Below, piece after piece: positions 12,662 to 25,551 of a DNA stretch of 64,000 nucleotides. Source of the DNA: Prinia subflava. Its lineage: Eukaryota; Chordata; Aves; Passeriformes; Cisticolidae. Every line of letters starts with the position of its first letter. Position 1 is the first letter of the stretch. The translations under genes were made by a program, and so were the position numbers. The notes below the pieces were generated by a model. It was not told the DNA's origin. It searched no databases and saw nothing but the letters and a program-made list of their open reading frames with translations. The DNA lies in NCBI RefSeq assembly GCF_021018805.1, contig NC_086257.1:20187193-20251192 (forward strand). Reading direction: 5' to 3'.

Positions 12662-13088
12662 AAATGAAAGCAGTTATAAAAATGTTTAAGTTACATTAAT
12701 AAAGCGGCACATGAGGGAGCCCTGAAAAAACCCCAAACTTTCCAGGATGTTTTATTAATAATGCTCATATGACTCCTCTCATTCTTGCTCACTTACTTGT
12801 GCCTCTCAAGAACCAAAAGAACAAGGTGCTTTAACTTGAACATCTCAATTCAGCTCTCCCCTCTGTGGGCCAGAGGCAAGCATGGATTACACACACTTAG
12901 CAAGCCTGCAAAGCTGCTCCCATCATCTAGCAACACAATACACTGTAAAATCAATTACAACTCGTGTACAATGTCATCAAATTAAAGTTTACAGTAATTG
13001 CATCTTGTGGGGCTTATATTGTCACATTCTCCAGTAAACAGTACTTAATTCATGGGAAGACTGAAAACAACAACTCATGTGAAGGGAA
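12662..13088. other. Noncoding spacer
   Basis: This is AT-rich, CpG-poor sequence with no recognisable gene or repeat. A 66-codon frame at 12785-12985 (+) has no domain features. The change to the CpG-richer pocket that follows is abrupt, at about 13085. Confidence 0.55.
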
Positions 13089-13547
13089 CGGATCTGGATT
13101 CTAAAAGCAAAAAATTCAACGATGACAAAAGAGGGAAAAAAACCCAAACGGCCACCGAAGCACAAGGTGCTCCCAGCGAGTTTGAGCGCATTTCTGAAGG
13201 GCTCTCGGGGCGCAGTCTGAACCAGGAATCAACCCGTGGCTGGCACTGAAAGCCTCATTGTTCAGAGCCTTGCTCTTTTCACTTGTCACACCCCGGCTGC
13301 AGCTCTGAACCATTTCCAGCCGAACGCCGACGGGACGGAACCGAGAGTTAATTTGTTCTCTGGGCTGGCTGTACTTGGTGCAAAACAAAACTGCTGTGAC
13401 GGCAGAGTGACCTTACATTTACTGATTGACCAGATGGCGAGAATTACTGGCTTATGTAAGCCCCAAGCCTCCCTCCCCATCTGACGGCTGCTGGGGGAAA
13501 TGAAATAAAGGGCTCTGCACAGTCTTTAGGGCTCCAACCTAATCATC
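13089..13547. promoter_or_regulatory. CpG-enriched pocket, possible unmethylated regulatory DNA
   Basis: I count about 20 CpG dinucleotides in 460 bases, while flanking stretches of the same size hold only a few. The densest part is near 13321-13350, with six CpGs within 25 bases. In vertebrates, methylated DNA loses CpG over time, so a retained cluster suggests germline hypomethylation, as at promoters or CpG-type enhancers. It is smaller and less GC-rich than a typical housekeeping CpG island. Three overlapping open frames (90 codons on -, 82 on +, 64 on -) carry no recognisable domain and probably follow from the reduced stop-codon density. Confidence 0.35.
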
Positions 13548-15459
13548 GCAACACCATTAGAAGAAAATGCTGCAGGGAAAGACAAGGAGGGAGCAGGACT
13601 GAAACCCTGGATCCTCAAAACCAGGGTTGTTTTGTTTTGGTTTTTTTTTTCCTAGCAGAACTGAAGCCATGGGTACAGCACAGCAAGAAGGTTTGTGCAC
13701 CTGCTGCCCGGGCCGTAGCTCTTCTGCTAATGAATAAGTGAAGCCAGCCTCCAGGGCTGTCAATCTGGCACCTTCAGTAATTCACACAAGCCTCAAAGTT
13801 CTCTAAAAATAAATAACATGAAAAGGAACCAAGTTGTCTCACTAGCAGAGGTTTTGACAGGTATCTTGAGTAATGTTAATCTTTGCACCTTTCTTTCCCT
13901 AAAAAGTACCAGCTGAATCACCAATTATTCGGGACAGCTTCTAAAAACAAGCACACATGGAAATAAGGTTGATGGCAACTGAAAAAATGAACCTGGGGGC
14001 GTTCATGTGTGTTTGCATGTGTGCACACAGAATATTTAAAAAAAACAAAACCAGAATTACTGTGCAGCCCTAATTCTTGTCTCATTTCCATTAATGCAAA
14101 TAAAGAGAAATTCCATTTCACTAAGCTCACTTGGGCTAATGGAGAAAAGGCACGAATTAAGCCAGAATCACAATCATAGATCCCAAAAGACCTGTATAAA
14201 ATACAACGTGCTTGAAAATATTTTTCGTCAGTTTTATTCGTAGATTATATTAGCAGAAGTGAAATAGCTCCTCACATACAGCACAAAAAATAAGACTGGA
14301 GTTAGACTGGATAACCTCCTGAGCAGTAAACCCCTGTAAGCACAAGTCAGGTCCTGAATAAAAAAGAGAGAAAGAAACAATACCAAATCTTTCATTACCG
14401 TGTCTGAAATACCATTTAGACCTGTACAGCATTGAATATTCCTGGTGCTTTATTCAATATTAAGATCTGGACCAAAATCTAATTTGCTGCCATATGTTTT
14501 CTGAATAGTTCCTACATAATTATTAACATACAGGGAAAAAGAGAGAAAAAAGGGCAGTGGAATAAAAGTTCTCTGTGAACTAAACCTGCTCCAGCATTAA
14601 GGCAGTTATTCCCTATTAAATATGGAAATCTGAAACACACATTTGAACTCCTGATTACATGTGTGCATGCATATAAAGAATAACTTCAAGAGGAAAATAA
14701 TAAAACTTGTCACTGACTAGAAAGTTACCACTACAGCTCTCAGAAAACCTTTTGCAAATTTTACAGTGGTTTAAGGATTCTTGCAAAACACAAAATAGAC
14801 ACAAAGCTATATCCCTTGTATGCAAAGCATGAGAAGGAGGCCAGGAAGAAACTGGTAAAGTCAAGCAAAAGAAAAGCACAGGTTGAATGTCAGGGGGAAA
14901 AACACACTGAATGCTAAGATGGTAAAATAATGGAGTAATTCCTCAGGGTGATAATATTTTCTGGGATGTTAAAACAGCCTGTTGAAAGAAAAAAGGGCTA
15001 CTGGGAAAACATTCTTTCTCAAAGCAAAAATTTGACATTAATGTTGCAAAAGAAGGACTAAGCAAGATTTATGAAGTGTTGTGTTCAGGATTCTACTGAA
15101 AATTTAAAATACCTAGGACAGAATACTCTGTTCTTAGAGTTAGTCACACAAGTGCCCACAAGGGCTATTTTGCATGCATATGTTGGTGTAACCTCAGCAC
15201 AACACACAAAAGGAAAAAACATAAAGGCAACAGGCTGAAATAAGCCACAAATGCTAAACAGAAACAATATCCTTCATCTCCCTGCATCTGCCATGCCCTG
15301 CTCACACGCAACAGGCAAGAAATTTGTGCTAAATAGTTGTGCAAAGCACCTTCTACCCAAAGAACATTTACAGAAGGTTTAGAAACTAAAGAACAGTAGC
15401 CCCAACATCCACAGATCACCTTAAATTAAAACAACCTTTGCTGACAGTACAGTGCCAAA
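13548..15459. other. Noncoding block between two CpG-rich pockets
   Basis: No exon, RNA gene or transposon is recognised. An exact octamer ATGCAAAT occurs at 14094-14101. Open frames reach 85 codons and none shows domain or signal features. Short T and A runs occur near 13645 and 14037. Confidence 0.55.
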
Positions 15460-15830
15460 CGCTTACACGATCTTATCAGACCTTTCCTCGCCCTCCTCAG
15501 TGCAAGCAGTGGGGTTTTTTTAAATACTGCACTGCAGAGATGAGTGATGTGGATTTCCTCCTTTCCCCAAACACAGGCAAGGACAGGTCCCCTGGCGTGG
15601 ACGCGCAGCAGCAGCCGGCAGCAGAACAAGCTCCCACACGCAGAGCAAGGCTGGCCCGGAGCTCCCACAGCACAGCATTCCACATCTGCTTACCTGGCTG
15701 GCCTGCACTGGGCTCATTTTCTCCCATTCCCACAAAATTATAAACTCCCCTGAGAGCAGCCGGGCTGTTCCAGCCAGGGGACTGGGTTGCTGTGCGAGTT
15801 CTGACCTCCTGACTGCGCCGTGGCGCGGTA
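15460..15830. promoter_or_regulatory. Second CpG-enriched, GC-richer pocket
   Basis: About 15 CpGs fall in 370 bases, against a CpG-poor background. Clusters lie near 15596-15616 and 15794-15826. The latter contains GCGCC-GT-GGCGC at 15815-15826, a tight GC hairpin with 5-bp arms. A 205-codon open frame on the minus strand (15520-16137) crosses it, but its Arg-, Gly- and Ser-rich translation has no recognisable domain and I do not call it a gene. Candidate roles are a small alternative promoter, a CpG-type enhancer or simply a GC-rich island kept by biased gene conversion. Confidence 0.3.
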
Positions 15831-17287
15831 ACCCTATACCTGACTTTCTTCTGGGAATAATCAGTACCCTGCTTCCTGAGCTACCTGGGCCTGCCTGACC
15901 TGTTTCTCTATAAACTGACATCATGTCCTTTGATCTGCTTTCATTAACATGTGCTTCGGGCAAGGCTGCTTTGTCTCCTCTTGGGCTCTCCTGCTCCTTC
16001 GCTCCCCACCCTCTCCTTTCACTTTCACACGGGCAGCAGGATGAAGGGCGTCTCTGGTTCCTGGCAGGTGTTTGGGACAAAATGTCAAAGGCCACAGAAA
16101 GTTTGCAACTGCTTTTAAAGAACCTGTGAATCTGCATTTCGTAGGAAACCTAAACGTTAACTATCAAACCAGTGTCTGGGATGGGAACTTTGCAGCTCTC
16201 CACTGAAGATGACAACAGAGCCCCTCAGCAAAATCCTTGCAAAGAACCTCAAACCCAGCCCACCCTTCCCCTGCCTTTCCCAAGGGTTATCCCCACGGAA
16301 AATGCTTTCTTTCAACACTGCAATTTCAATATTGTTTTGACTGTGTAACAAAAAGGGCTTCTAAACAAAACAAAAGGTTGTTTTGCTTGTCTTATCCTTC
16401 CTCTCCAGAACAAGGAGATAATCTTATCCAGTCACACTCCCAGCTGAGTCCCAAGAAAATATTTGCTCTTTTCTGCCACGTAAATCAAGTAACAGGTGTC
16501 TGATACATTTGTAATCAATGTGTTGAAAAAGTACACCTGTCTCTCTGCCTTTAAAGTTAGTTTTATTTCAACATTTACATTTGCAACTGCCAATGACAAC
16601 AATCAAAGAGAATACAGAGTATTTTTTAAAGGAACTAACAATTGCAACTTAAAAGAGGTAGTTAGCTCTCTCCATGTTAATCTCCATCTGGGTCATAGTC
16701 AAAATGGTCTAATCAATAGTGTTAGAAAATTTTGGTAATCCGGAAGCAATTAAATCTGTTTTTAAAAGTAAAATGTATTGTTTTTTCTTCCTTTTTTTTT
16801 TGAGAGTACTGAAACAGAAACACAGAGGGTAAAAAACTAGAAGATGAGTTTTTCAAGATGCTTCAGGCTAGGTGAAGTGTACCTTTAAGTAAAATTTCTG
16901 AAACAAACTATGTTAATTCAAACAAAGATCTCATTTAGGAGTAAGAACATTCCCATACGCAGTAATACCCCTCAAGGTAAGCACCACACAAGCTGAAGTA
17001 AAAGACATTTATGTCCTGAGTTTTTCTATAGAAGGTAAATCAGACATCTTCCAAACCTCAGTCATCAGAACAGTGAATTCCAGAAGAAGTTCTCACTTGG
17101 TTTGCAGAAATGAAGGCATTTACAAGAAAATGCTCATGCTTTATTCTTGCCTGACTATTACATTAGATGGGTTAAATCGACCGCTCCACAGTCAGAAAAG
17201 GCTCTTTACCAAGAGAGCAAAGAGAGAAGAAAAATAAACTTACGTTTGAAATTAGGCCTTTTATTATTTTCTGTTTGCTTAGCTGAG
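15831..17287. other. Noncoding block
   Basis: No gene is supported. Open frames of 64-88 codons occur on both strands without recognisable domains. From about 16560 onward the sequence is AT-rich and contains a T run near 16790. No transposon fragment was recognised. Confidence 0.55.
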
Positions 17288-17367
17288 TATTCATATACTT
17301 ATTAGATATATTCATATATATATATAAATATATTCATATACTTATATATATTCATATAGCTACATAT
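17288..17367. repeat. AT-rich imperfect tandem array
   Basis: A unit of about 14-18 bases related to TATTCATATACTTATA recurs roughly four times, with an internal (AT) run at about 17315-17326. Copies start near 17288, 17309, 17331 and 17349. The array is almost pure A+T except for the C of each TTCATA. It is a small degenerate minisatellite that could be length-variable. Attachment or unwinding roles are possible for such DNA but not shown. Confidence 0.7.
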
Positions 17368-20300
17368 TCCCCCATAATCAGCTCATGTCCCAAAATCTAC
17401 AGTCGGGGGTTCCTACAACTCATCCATCCTCCTGTCATTTACTGCCAATGAGCTGAAGCTGCCCCTGGCCAGCTCAGGGTCAGTGCAAGGGCTGAGACTC
17501 CAGCAGACACCTGGGGAATCTTCCAGCTGCTCTGTGACTTCAGTTCCAACGCTGAGCATCATCTTTGAATTAATTCACTGAGTTTTCACTGGAAAGCACC
17601 AGTGAAACATTCCACTGAAGCATCCGTGTGGTGGGTGGAGGTTTTCAGCTCAGTTCTAGGTGCAGCTTCCTCTGCTTAAGGACAGAGACTAAAGGAAGTT
17701 ATTTTGGTGTGCAGAGAAATGAGTAAGGAAGAACTTTGGTTCTTTGGGCTTTGTATTTAGTTCAGGAGTTAAAAACCAAAACAGTTTCTTTCCTGAAAGC
17801 TTCTGTAAGGACAGCTGCTGGACAACTGTGCAAGAGTAGACACTGAGCCTTTATTAAAGGCTCTATATCTATTCCTGCTTCTCAACCAGGTCCCTGTTAA
17901 GAAAAGAGATACTCAAATTGCACAATCCCTTCCTGGGGAGCACATTCAGAAACCCCTCATTGACCACCAAACTTGGGGAAGTCAAACATTTGGTGCTGAG
18001 CTTCTATAAACAAACAAGTTTGAGTTGCTCTATTTTCAGAAGACATGCTTAAGAAAAACAAGTTTATTTATCAGTGATGTTCTGCACTGCAAAGCAAAAT
18101 ATATTTGATAATTAACTGATGAGAGAATTTCAGCCCTCTCCAAACACAAACTGTCCATCTCTTGAAAGAGAAACCCTTAAATAACCTGTGTTAGTATCAC
18201 TTCTAAGCATGGGGAAAATCACAATGATTAGGGTTTTGTTACCCTCACTACTGCATTCTGTGAGGTGTTCTCTCAACCCCATAAAAAAGAACACTCATTC
18301 CAAAGAAAACGGAAGTCTAATGCAATAAAAATAACTCTTCTCCTCAGCTGCTGAGTACCAGCACTTCCTTCAAGAGTAAGGCTTTGATTTGAGGCTTTTA
18401 GCACCTACAGAAGGATTTTGTAGTTTAAGTTCTAGCATTTTCTCACATCACCTTCTGTTAACTCTTAAATATTTTTAAGAATTCAAGAGATGAGAGTGAT
18501 AGTACTGAAAATACTTCTTCCCTTGAAACGAAGCCTACAAGTGGGAATAGCGCAAAAAGGACGGAAACTCAAGATTTTTCACACTCTCTCTCCCAACAAT
18601 GACTGATGGTGAGAAGTGGCTTTCTTGCTTTTATATTCTCCTAGAACTGTTTGTTGTGCTCAGTTGTGTGCAACGATTTAAATGGAGTGTTTTCCAAAGG
18701 AGGAACTCTTAATTCATCCACCCTCTCCAGAAAGACCCAAGTGTGAAAATGCAGTGGCTTTGTTCTGCTCACAGGAAAAAAGAAAAAAAGAGAAGAAATT
18801 CTGTATATTGACTGCACATCAAATAGTATATATCTTAGTTTAAAGAGTGAATTTGTCAGTGAACAGAAATGTAATTTGGTGATTGTAGTGATCAGGGCTA
18901 AAACAGAGAAAAATCAGTTATTATGCTGTGCATGAAGCCATGGCAAGCAGATCACTGCTTCATCCTGCTGACACCAGGGGTGACTATAAGCCTCAATTCC
19001 ATGTCATTAGAAACAGAGCACACTCCACCAATAGTGCTGAGAATTGGCAGAGAATATTAATTTTGTCACAAGTTTCCTAGAGTAAGTATGCTAAGCCAGA
19101 GATGCCCTCACAACTGAAAGCCTTCAGAAAAGCAAAGGTTTCCTCTGTGTGCTGGCCCAAAGGTTTTCATGACTCTCACTTTTACTCAAGAATATTGTTA
19201 TTTTATAGAATTAATGCAAACAAAGCAATATCGCCAACAGTTAACACTGCTGCTGTCATTCTTTATTGGTAATGTGCTTTGTTACACTAGTTACTCTACA
19301 AAGGGAACAGAAATACACTTTTTGGGGTTTGGTTTTTTCTAAAGAATATCATTCCAATGTTTCCAAAACATGAATAATGAGACCCACTTATTACATATAA
19401 AACTGCAGAGATAATAAAAATAATATCTAGAGCTGAAACATAACAACTGTGACTATGCAGAGCTCTTTCACACAATTGCTGAGATGACTCTGTGAACACT
19501 TGTTCCTTGATAACCACGTGGTTTAAAGTGTATCACAGGACAGAAGCAGCCAATAAAGTTTCTTGCACTGACCACCTCTCTGGCATCATGGGTTATATAT
19601 ATTGTTGTATATTGTTGGCTCTGAGGTTTTCTTGTTGTTAGTGCTGCTTATTTGTTTGTTTTTAGGAGCAACACAGCTATTTCGTTTATCTCATGAAAAA
19701 TGGTACAGGCAAAAGGAACAGCATTATTTGGTTTGCCTCTAAATTACAGGCAGTTGTTTGGGCTACAACCTCAATTAAAACGGGAGATGGGAGGGAAAAT
19801 ATTTTCTTCCCCAATTAAAATGGAAGAAAATTAAAGTAAGCACAAAGGCAAGGATAAAGAGTCCCAAAACCCACAATGAAAAAGATTTTTAATGTCTATG
19901 CAGATGATGCACTAAAAAAAAAAGCATGAGTGCCAGCAGCAAAGACCTTGCACTGAGCAGTGAGCAAAGCCTAGGAAAGACTTATTCCATCGTGGATGAG
20001 AAACTCATCCCATATTCCTCATCTTGTCCAAGTTTTATTGCCAAGCCTAATTGTGCTAAACACTTTTGCACCAGTTGCAAGGATGCTGTTGCACAGAACT
20101 TCCCACAGATGCAAAAATCACCAGTTCAGAGCTCAGTGAGGAACAAATATTTGTTCCCATTTATTTCTAAGCATTAATCACAGGTAACTACTACTAAAGG
20201 GATCAGAAAAGGCTCCAAAACACTACTCTGACCTGCAGCTCACTGATGTGGACTGAACAGAATTAAGATTGAGGTTTTCCAGACCCCAGAGGAGGTGATT

Positions 20301-22279
20301 TTTCCCCTCTGGCCACCTTGCTGGGGGATGGTTGCACAGAGGAGCAGTCTCCTTTTCAAAAGCACAGCCAGCAAAATGACTGATGTGTTGTTCAAGCTCT
20401 CCCTAATCCCTTGCTGAGAGAGAAAATCACATGCCAAGGGAATTTATTAGTATGCAGAAAAAAGAAGGATTCGTTATTTTTGTTGTTTTGTTAATAATGC
20501 ATACATAATTTTCACAATACCTGAATCATGGGTAATTGTTCTGTCTCTCTGAGACTTACCAGTGCTGACATGATCAACAAATGTAACATAATTTGTGACC
20601 TGCTTGACCTTTATGACCACAAGAAAACTCAACATCTCTCCTTCTTCACTCTCAAAATCCTGATTTGGAAGGTTGAAACAAGACTACTTTCCTCACAGAA
20701 GTATTTTTTCCTCCACAGAAAACAGGTGCTTCGTCAAAATGCAATTTTTGAAGTTCCTTTAAATTCCATTTTCTAATCAGTTCCTGCTCCTCAGTTTTCA
20801 TTCCCAGAGCTTTAGCAACCAAACCTCAAAATAATAATAATAAAAAAAGCTAAAAATCAAAATCAGCAATGGCCTCCTGATTCACTTCTAATGTTTTATA
20901 CTTCATAGTTAATGAAAATATAGATCTGTAGAAAATAATAACAACTCAAGCTTCAACAGCTTCAGACTTCAGCAGCTGAAGGATGAATGTACAAAAGCCA
21001 AAGCTGCAGACAAATTACTATAAAGTTGGTTTGCAGAAGGTAGAAAAAGAAGGATTCATATCTCCTGTTTCCTTCTAATTTGGTCTTTTCTGCATTCAAC
21101 AAAATAAACTCCTATAAGGGTCTCAGGCACAGAAAATTATTCTTTTTAATCTGGGACTATAAATGATAGTAATGCAGAGTATACAAAAGGTAACAAGAAC
21201 AATTTCCTTGCCCTTTGATCCACTTGATTATTTAGGAAAACAGTAGAATTAAACCAGTGCTTTTTAGTGATGCTGTTTGACTTAAAAATCTCTTCACAAT
21301 TTATTTCTACCACCCCTACTTTTTGATGAATCTTGTAGTTATTATTGAAAGCAAAGGAAAAATTGCATGACAAAGGTAAGCAGCTTAAAAAAAGGAGAAT
21401 GGAAGAGTGAGAAAATGAAGAAAGTTTGTCAGCAAGAAAGCTCACGTTATAAATGCTAATACCAACTCCATCTTGCACAACTAAGAAGTAAATCTTACTA
21501 TTCTAAGATCACATTAGGAAGCACAGAGTCTAGAAACCTAATACAGGAAATCAAAACCTGATCAGCTCTAAATAGAAAAAAAATCACCATTTTATCCTTA
21601 CTCTGCTCTTTTAGAAAAAGCACCTCTTCAAAAATGGGTTTAGATTTTGGCAAGATGAACACACATCTCTAGATCCATCTAGCACAGCTGGGGAGGGCTG
21701 TAGTTTAAGTAGGTCAGCTTGCATTCCAAGCACATATGTAAGCTTTTATAACAAATCTACTATATAAAATATAGTGATTTAATATGGAGATGGATTTTCA
21801 AGCCAACAAAGACCTGAATGCTGAAATATCTTCCACCCCAGAAAATACAGAAGAGCCAGGAAGAATCCTATGAGTGAAACTTCAATCATGAAAGATTGTT
21901 ACAACAGGAGAGCTGTAAAAACATATATATGTATAATATAAAGATATATATCTGCGTATATCCTACAGAGAAGCAATACTGTGCTACAAAGGACCTCACT
22001 GTGTGGGAGGGCACTGTTCAGCAGGACAGGCAGCTCCTGCAATGCCACGAGCTGCAATCCACACATCCCACCAGGCAGAGCCTGGCAAACAGCTCCCTCC
22101 AGAATCCAGCAAACAACCAAACTCTGCCCTGACATCATCCACCAGTTTAAACAGGGTCTCTGACAAAAACTTCTGATCACACCTATGGACAAATGAGGGC
22201 ACCAGAAAAGCCTCTGACCTGATATTCCCACACCAAACAAATATCCCATTTATTACTTCTCCAGCCAGCAGACTTGCTG
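17368..22279. other. Long noncoding block
   Basis: No exon, RNA gene or transposon is recognised in 4.9 kb. A short (TAA)n run lies at 20828-20843. The longest frame overlapping this block is 116 codons (21899-22249, -), running against three plus-strand frames of 60-78 codons. None has recognisable domains. An AT-rich stretch with ATATAT runs lies near 21922-21960. Confidence 0.55.
20828..20849. repeat. Short (TAA)n microsatellite with A run
   Basis: About five TAA units are followed by seven A. It is short, simple and probably of no function. Confidence 0.75.
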
Positions 22280-22716
22280 CCCTCTTGTGCCAGGTGTGGT
22301 TGTCTCCTGAAGCTCTGGTGAGCCATTCCCTTCACTAGTCCCACTGATGCCTTTTCTCTGATTCTAAAATTAGGAGCCAGACACGTTTAAGGGATAAAGG
22401 GGTTTTACCTCGGTATTTAATAAGGATTTTTGTGGCGCAACAATTGGCCAAGGTGGAACGTGCCAAAACACACACCCACAGTAGATTGTATATAAAATGT
22501 TACAGATCTTGCAAATTAGCATGTCTAACTAAGATGCCCTAATGAGAGTATTGAATAAATAGTGACAATTCCCTACCCCAAAGTACTCCTTCCAGATGGG
22601 TTTAATCCCAGTTTATAGGATGTGTTTCAGAGGGGACTTTGGGTTTTCAAGATAGCCTAGGGTTTTCTGACCTATAGCTGTGAGCCCTTTGGCATGTTTG
22701 GCCTTCTGGCCTAACA
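22280..22716. mobile_element. Possible degraded solo LTR of an endogenous retrovirus
   Basis: This roughly 430-bp unit differs in style from its surroundings. It contains GGGATAAAGGGGTTTTACC at 22391-22409, a TTTAATAAGG block near 22416, GTGGCGCAACAATTGGCC near 22432, a TATATAAAA box near 22490 and an AATAAA signal near 22554. It ends in ...CCTAACA at 22716. This arrangement, and the GGGGTTTTACC/GGTATTTA motif, resemble long terminal repeats of avian ERVs as I remember them. No target-site duplication, primer-binding site plus gag, or second LTR was found. Orientation is ambiguous: the TATA and AATAAA boxes favour plus, while ATTAAA read on the other strand is also plausible. No viral protein remnant is present. 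Confidence 0.35.
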
Positions 22717-25551
22717 GAACACCAGAACTATGCTAAAATACCAGATTTAAGGACTTACAAGCATGGATGCTGAGGGTACTGAGAATACATTAAAGGTATA
22801 TATAAAAGAAAAGGCAAAAAATCATCATGGCATCATTACAGCAGGAAGGTATCCAGTATTTCCTGCTACATCTCTATTTCCTGCCACCTAAAAAATGTTA
22901 ATCAGCCCCTGCAGGGGCACAGCCTGGGGACCAGGAAGCTTTCCTTGCTGCTGGCAGGGGAGCACAGGCTCCGTGCAGGGCACATGTCCAGCTCAGCACA
23001 GCCTCAGCCCCAGCTCCTCCTGTCCAGAGCCAGCCTGGCACATCACACCCTCCTACAGCCCCTGCAGACCAGGCACAGCTCCTGCATCTGCACAACAGCA
23101 CATTCCACCAGTTTTTAACAACCAGGCTTTGCAAAATCAGGAGGGCAGACACAAAGCCAGGCTGAGGTTCTGGCCTGGCTCAATCTTTGCATCCAAGTTG
23201 TGCTCCAGACTGAATAAATTCCTCCTTTCTTCCAAACTAGTTGTTAGATCAATTATTTACCTTAAGTAACTCCCCATACCAAGCCTTTCTAGCAGGGAAC
23301 AACACTCTTCATTGTTGTTTGCATCTCTGAATCAGCTTTGCAGTACTGCTAAAAAACAGGAGCTCTATTTTTCCAGAGAGAGTAAAGGCAGCAAAATCTT
23401 ATTCTCCCCAACTGAGGGAAAAAAAAAAGACAAATTATTTTTAGATTAGCACTGTTTTCTATTCCTCCCCAAATCCACAATAAAATTTTATTTTCCCCAA
23501 TTCCAGTTGCAGTGCTGTACTCTTAGAAAACACAGCTGTTGGCTTGGTATTTTCTTGTGTGCAGTTATTGCATTGCCTTCTATATTTTCACATGGATTTT
23601 TTAAATACAGAAGCAACAAAGGAAATGAGATCTAAAACGCATCAGCCATGACCCCTTTTTTCCTGTTGTATCACATGCTTTAATCAATAAATTTTCTCCA
23701 TATCTCAAATGGACAGGATATTATGTAACACAAAACAGCCAGCCAAAATGAGAGATAAGTTAATTTTGTGTCCATAATTAAGAAATCAGAATCTCACTTT
23801 CTTACAGTGCTCATGGTACACACAAAAAAAGTAAAATCTTTTAATTCTTGTCTGCTCTGGGTTGAACTTTCCATGACTTTCTGTGTTTCAGTTCCATAAG
23901 AAATAAAGCAGCCCAACAGAAATTACTACATTATGGATCAGTAAAAGAAGATTAAAACCCCTGCAAAAGTAAGTTGAAAGTGTCAAAAACGACTCATTTA
24001 AAGCCTCATAGTGTGAGTTTCCTTAAACAACATTTCAATGTAACCAATGTTTTAATAGATCAGTAATACTGACATTTCCTAGGACAGCAGCAGGCATTTT
24101 AACAGAATGCTGAAAGCATTTAATGTACTCCACTCACATTCCTTACTAAAGCTGGACAACAAAGATTTGAAGTTTAAAATTATTCCATTTGAATTGCAAA
24201 TAAAAGAACATTTCTGACAATATTAAAGATGTTGGTTGGGCTTTTTTCAACAGAAATGCATTGTGGAGACAGAATAACACAAACCGTCCAGAGTTAAAAA
24301 GAAAAAAAAAAAGCTTACTTATTGTCTTGGTTCAATTATAAGTATTTTAAAGGTATTTTGCTATCTTAGAATCTGCTATAGGGGAGTAAACAGACAGAAA
24401 TTTGGACACCCTGGACGTGAACAAAGATTCATCTTAAAATTTTAATCTTTTCCTTCATTGATAGAGCAGATTAAAGCACAACTTCGAGGCTTTGGATCTG
24501 AAGTTTCTGTAACATCAGTGCAGTAGCAGCTCCCTCAGTGCTGGTGGTTAAATTTGGATTTCAATTCTGTCCACAGACAATTACACATACAGATGATGAG
24601 AAAGAGCAATCTCACCCCAGACCAAGGTTGCCCTGAAGAATACAAGTTACCACGAAATGCAGTCCAGAGCAGTTTATCCAAGCTCTCCCATGAATCATCA
24701 TGAGCTACGAAACTTTTCTCAATACCCTGTAGCAAACTCAGGGCTTGTAATATAAGTATAAACCATTAAAAAGATAAATAGTAAGTCAGAAGCTACAGCT
24801 TACAAGAGAAGGAAGGAGAAAGACCATTTTGTTAATGACAATGGCCTCAAGGCTTTGGCTGTCCAAACTGAAACATTTCAAACCTTTCACCTGATTTTCT
24901 GAGGATCTCCAGTCACAAGGAAGTATTTCCACACAGCTGGCTGCTGCTGTCTGGCCTCTGGGTGTTTGCTTGGGGACAGACAGGGAGAATGCATTGTGCA
25001 GCAAAAAAAAAAAAAAAAAAAGCTAGATGAAAACACTAATAAAAATCACAATATTATTTCAAGTCTGATAATTACAAAGCCAGCAGTAAATTTAATGGAT
25101 TTATTTGCAAATTCCATCAATACACTTCCATGCAAACACTGTGTTTGATAGCTGGTCAGGTTTCAGAATACTCCAAAATGCTCTAAAGTTTGAGCCTTAA
25201 GAACAACCATTAACTAAAAGCTTGAACTCAGCAAGCAAAAAGGGAAGCAAACATTTGGCAAATGACAATTGCTCTTGCCAGTAAGAGGTGTTTGATTTTT
25301 TGTTTGTTTGTTTTAAGAATCCCCAAGATGATACAACTGTAGATATACACAGACTTTAACCTCATTTTTGCCTGGTGTAAGAAACAGGCACAAAATTGCC
25401 AGGTAGATCTTTTCCTGTTTCCTACAGTTTTGACCTCACCATAAGGCACCAAAGTTGTTCCTGAGAAACAGAAGGGCAAACAAAAGTCTCTGGAAATGTT
25501 CAAAATACACCGGATTGTGCACCCTCTGCAAGCCAGTTGCACCTTTTTCCT
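22717..25551. other. Noncoding block with one GC-rich pocket
   Basis: No gene is recognised. Sequence at about 22900-23165 is GC-rich but CpG-poor and holds open frames of 124 codons (+) and 84 codons (-) without domains; low stop density explains both. The remainder is AT-rich. A 19-nt poly-A lies at 25003-25021. Confidence 0.55.
25003..25021. repeat. Poly-A tract, 19 nt
   Basis: This is an uninterrupted run of 19 A. No AATAAA signal or retrocopy body was recognised upstream, and no target-site duplication is obvious, so it is not called a processed pseudogene tail. Confidence 0.9.

Noticed and set aside
25003..25021. Poly-A tract as a processed pseudogene tail
   Set aside because: No upstream AATAAA, no recognisable gene body and no flanking duplication.
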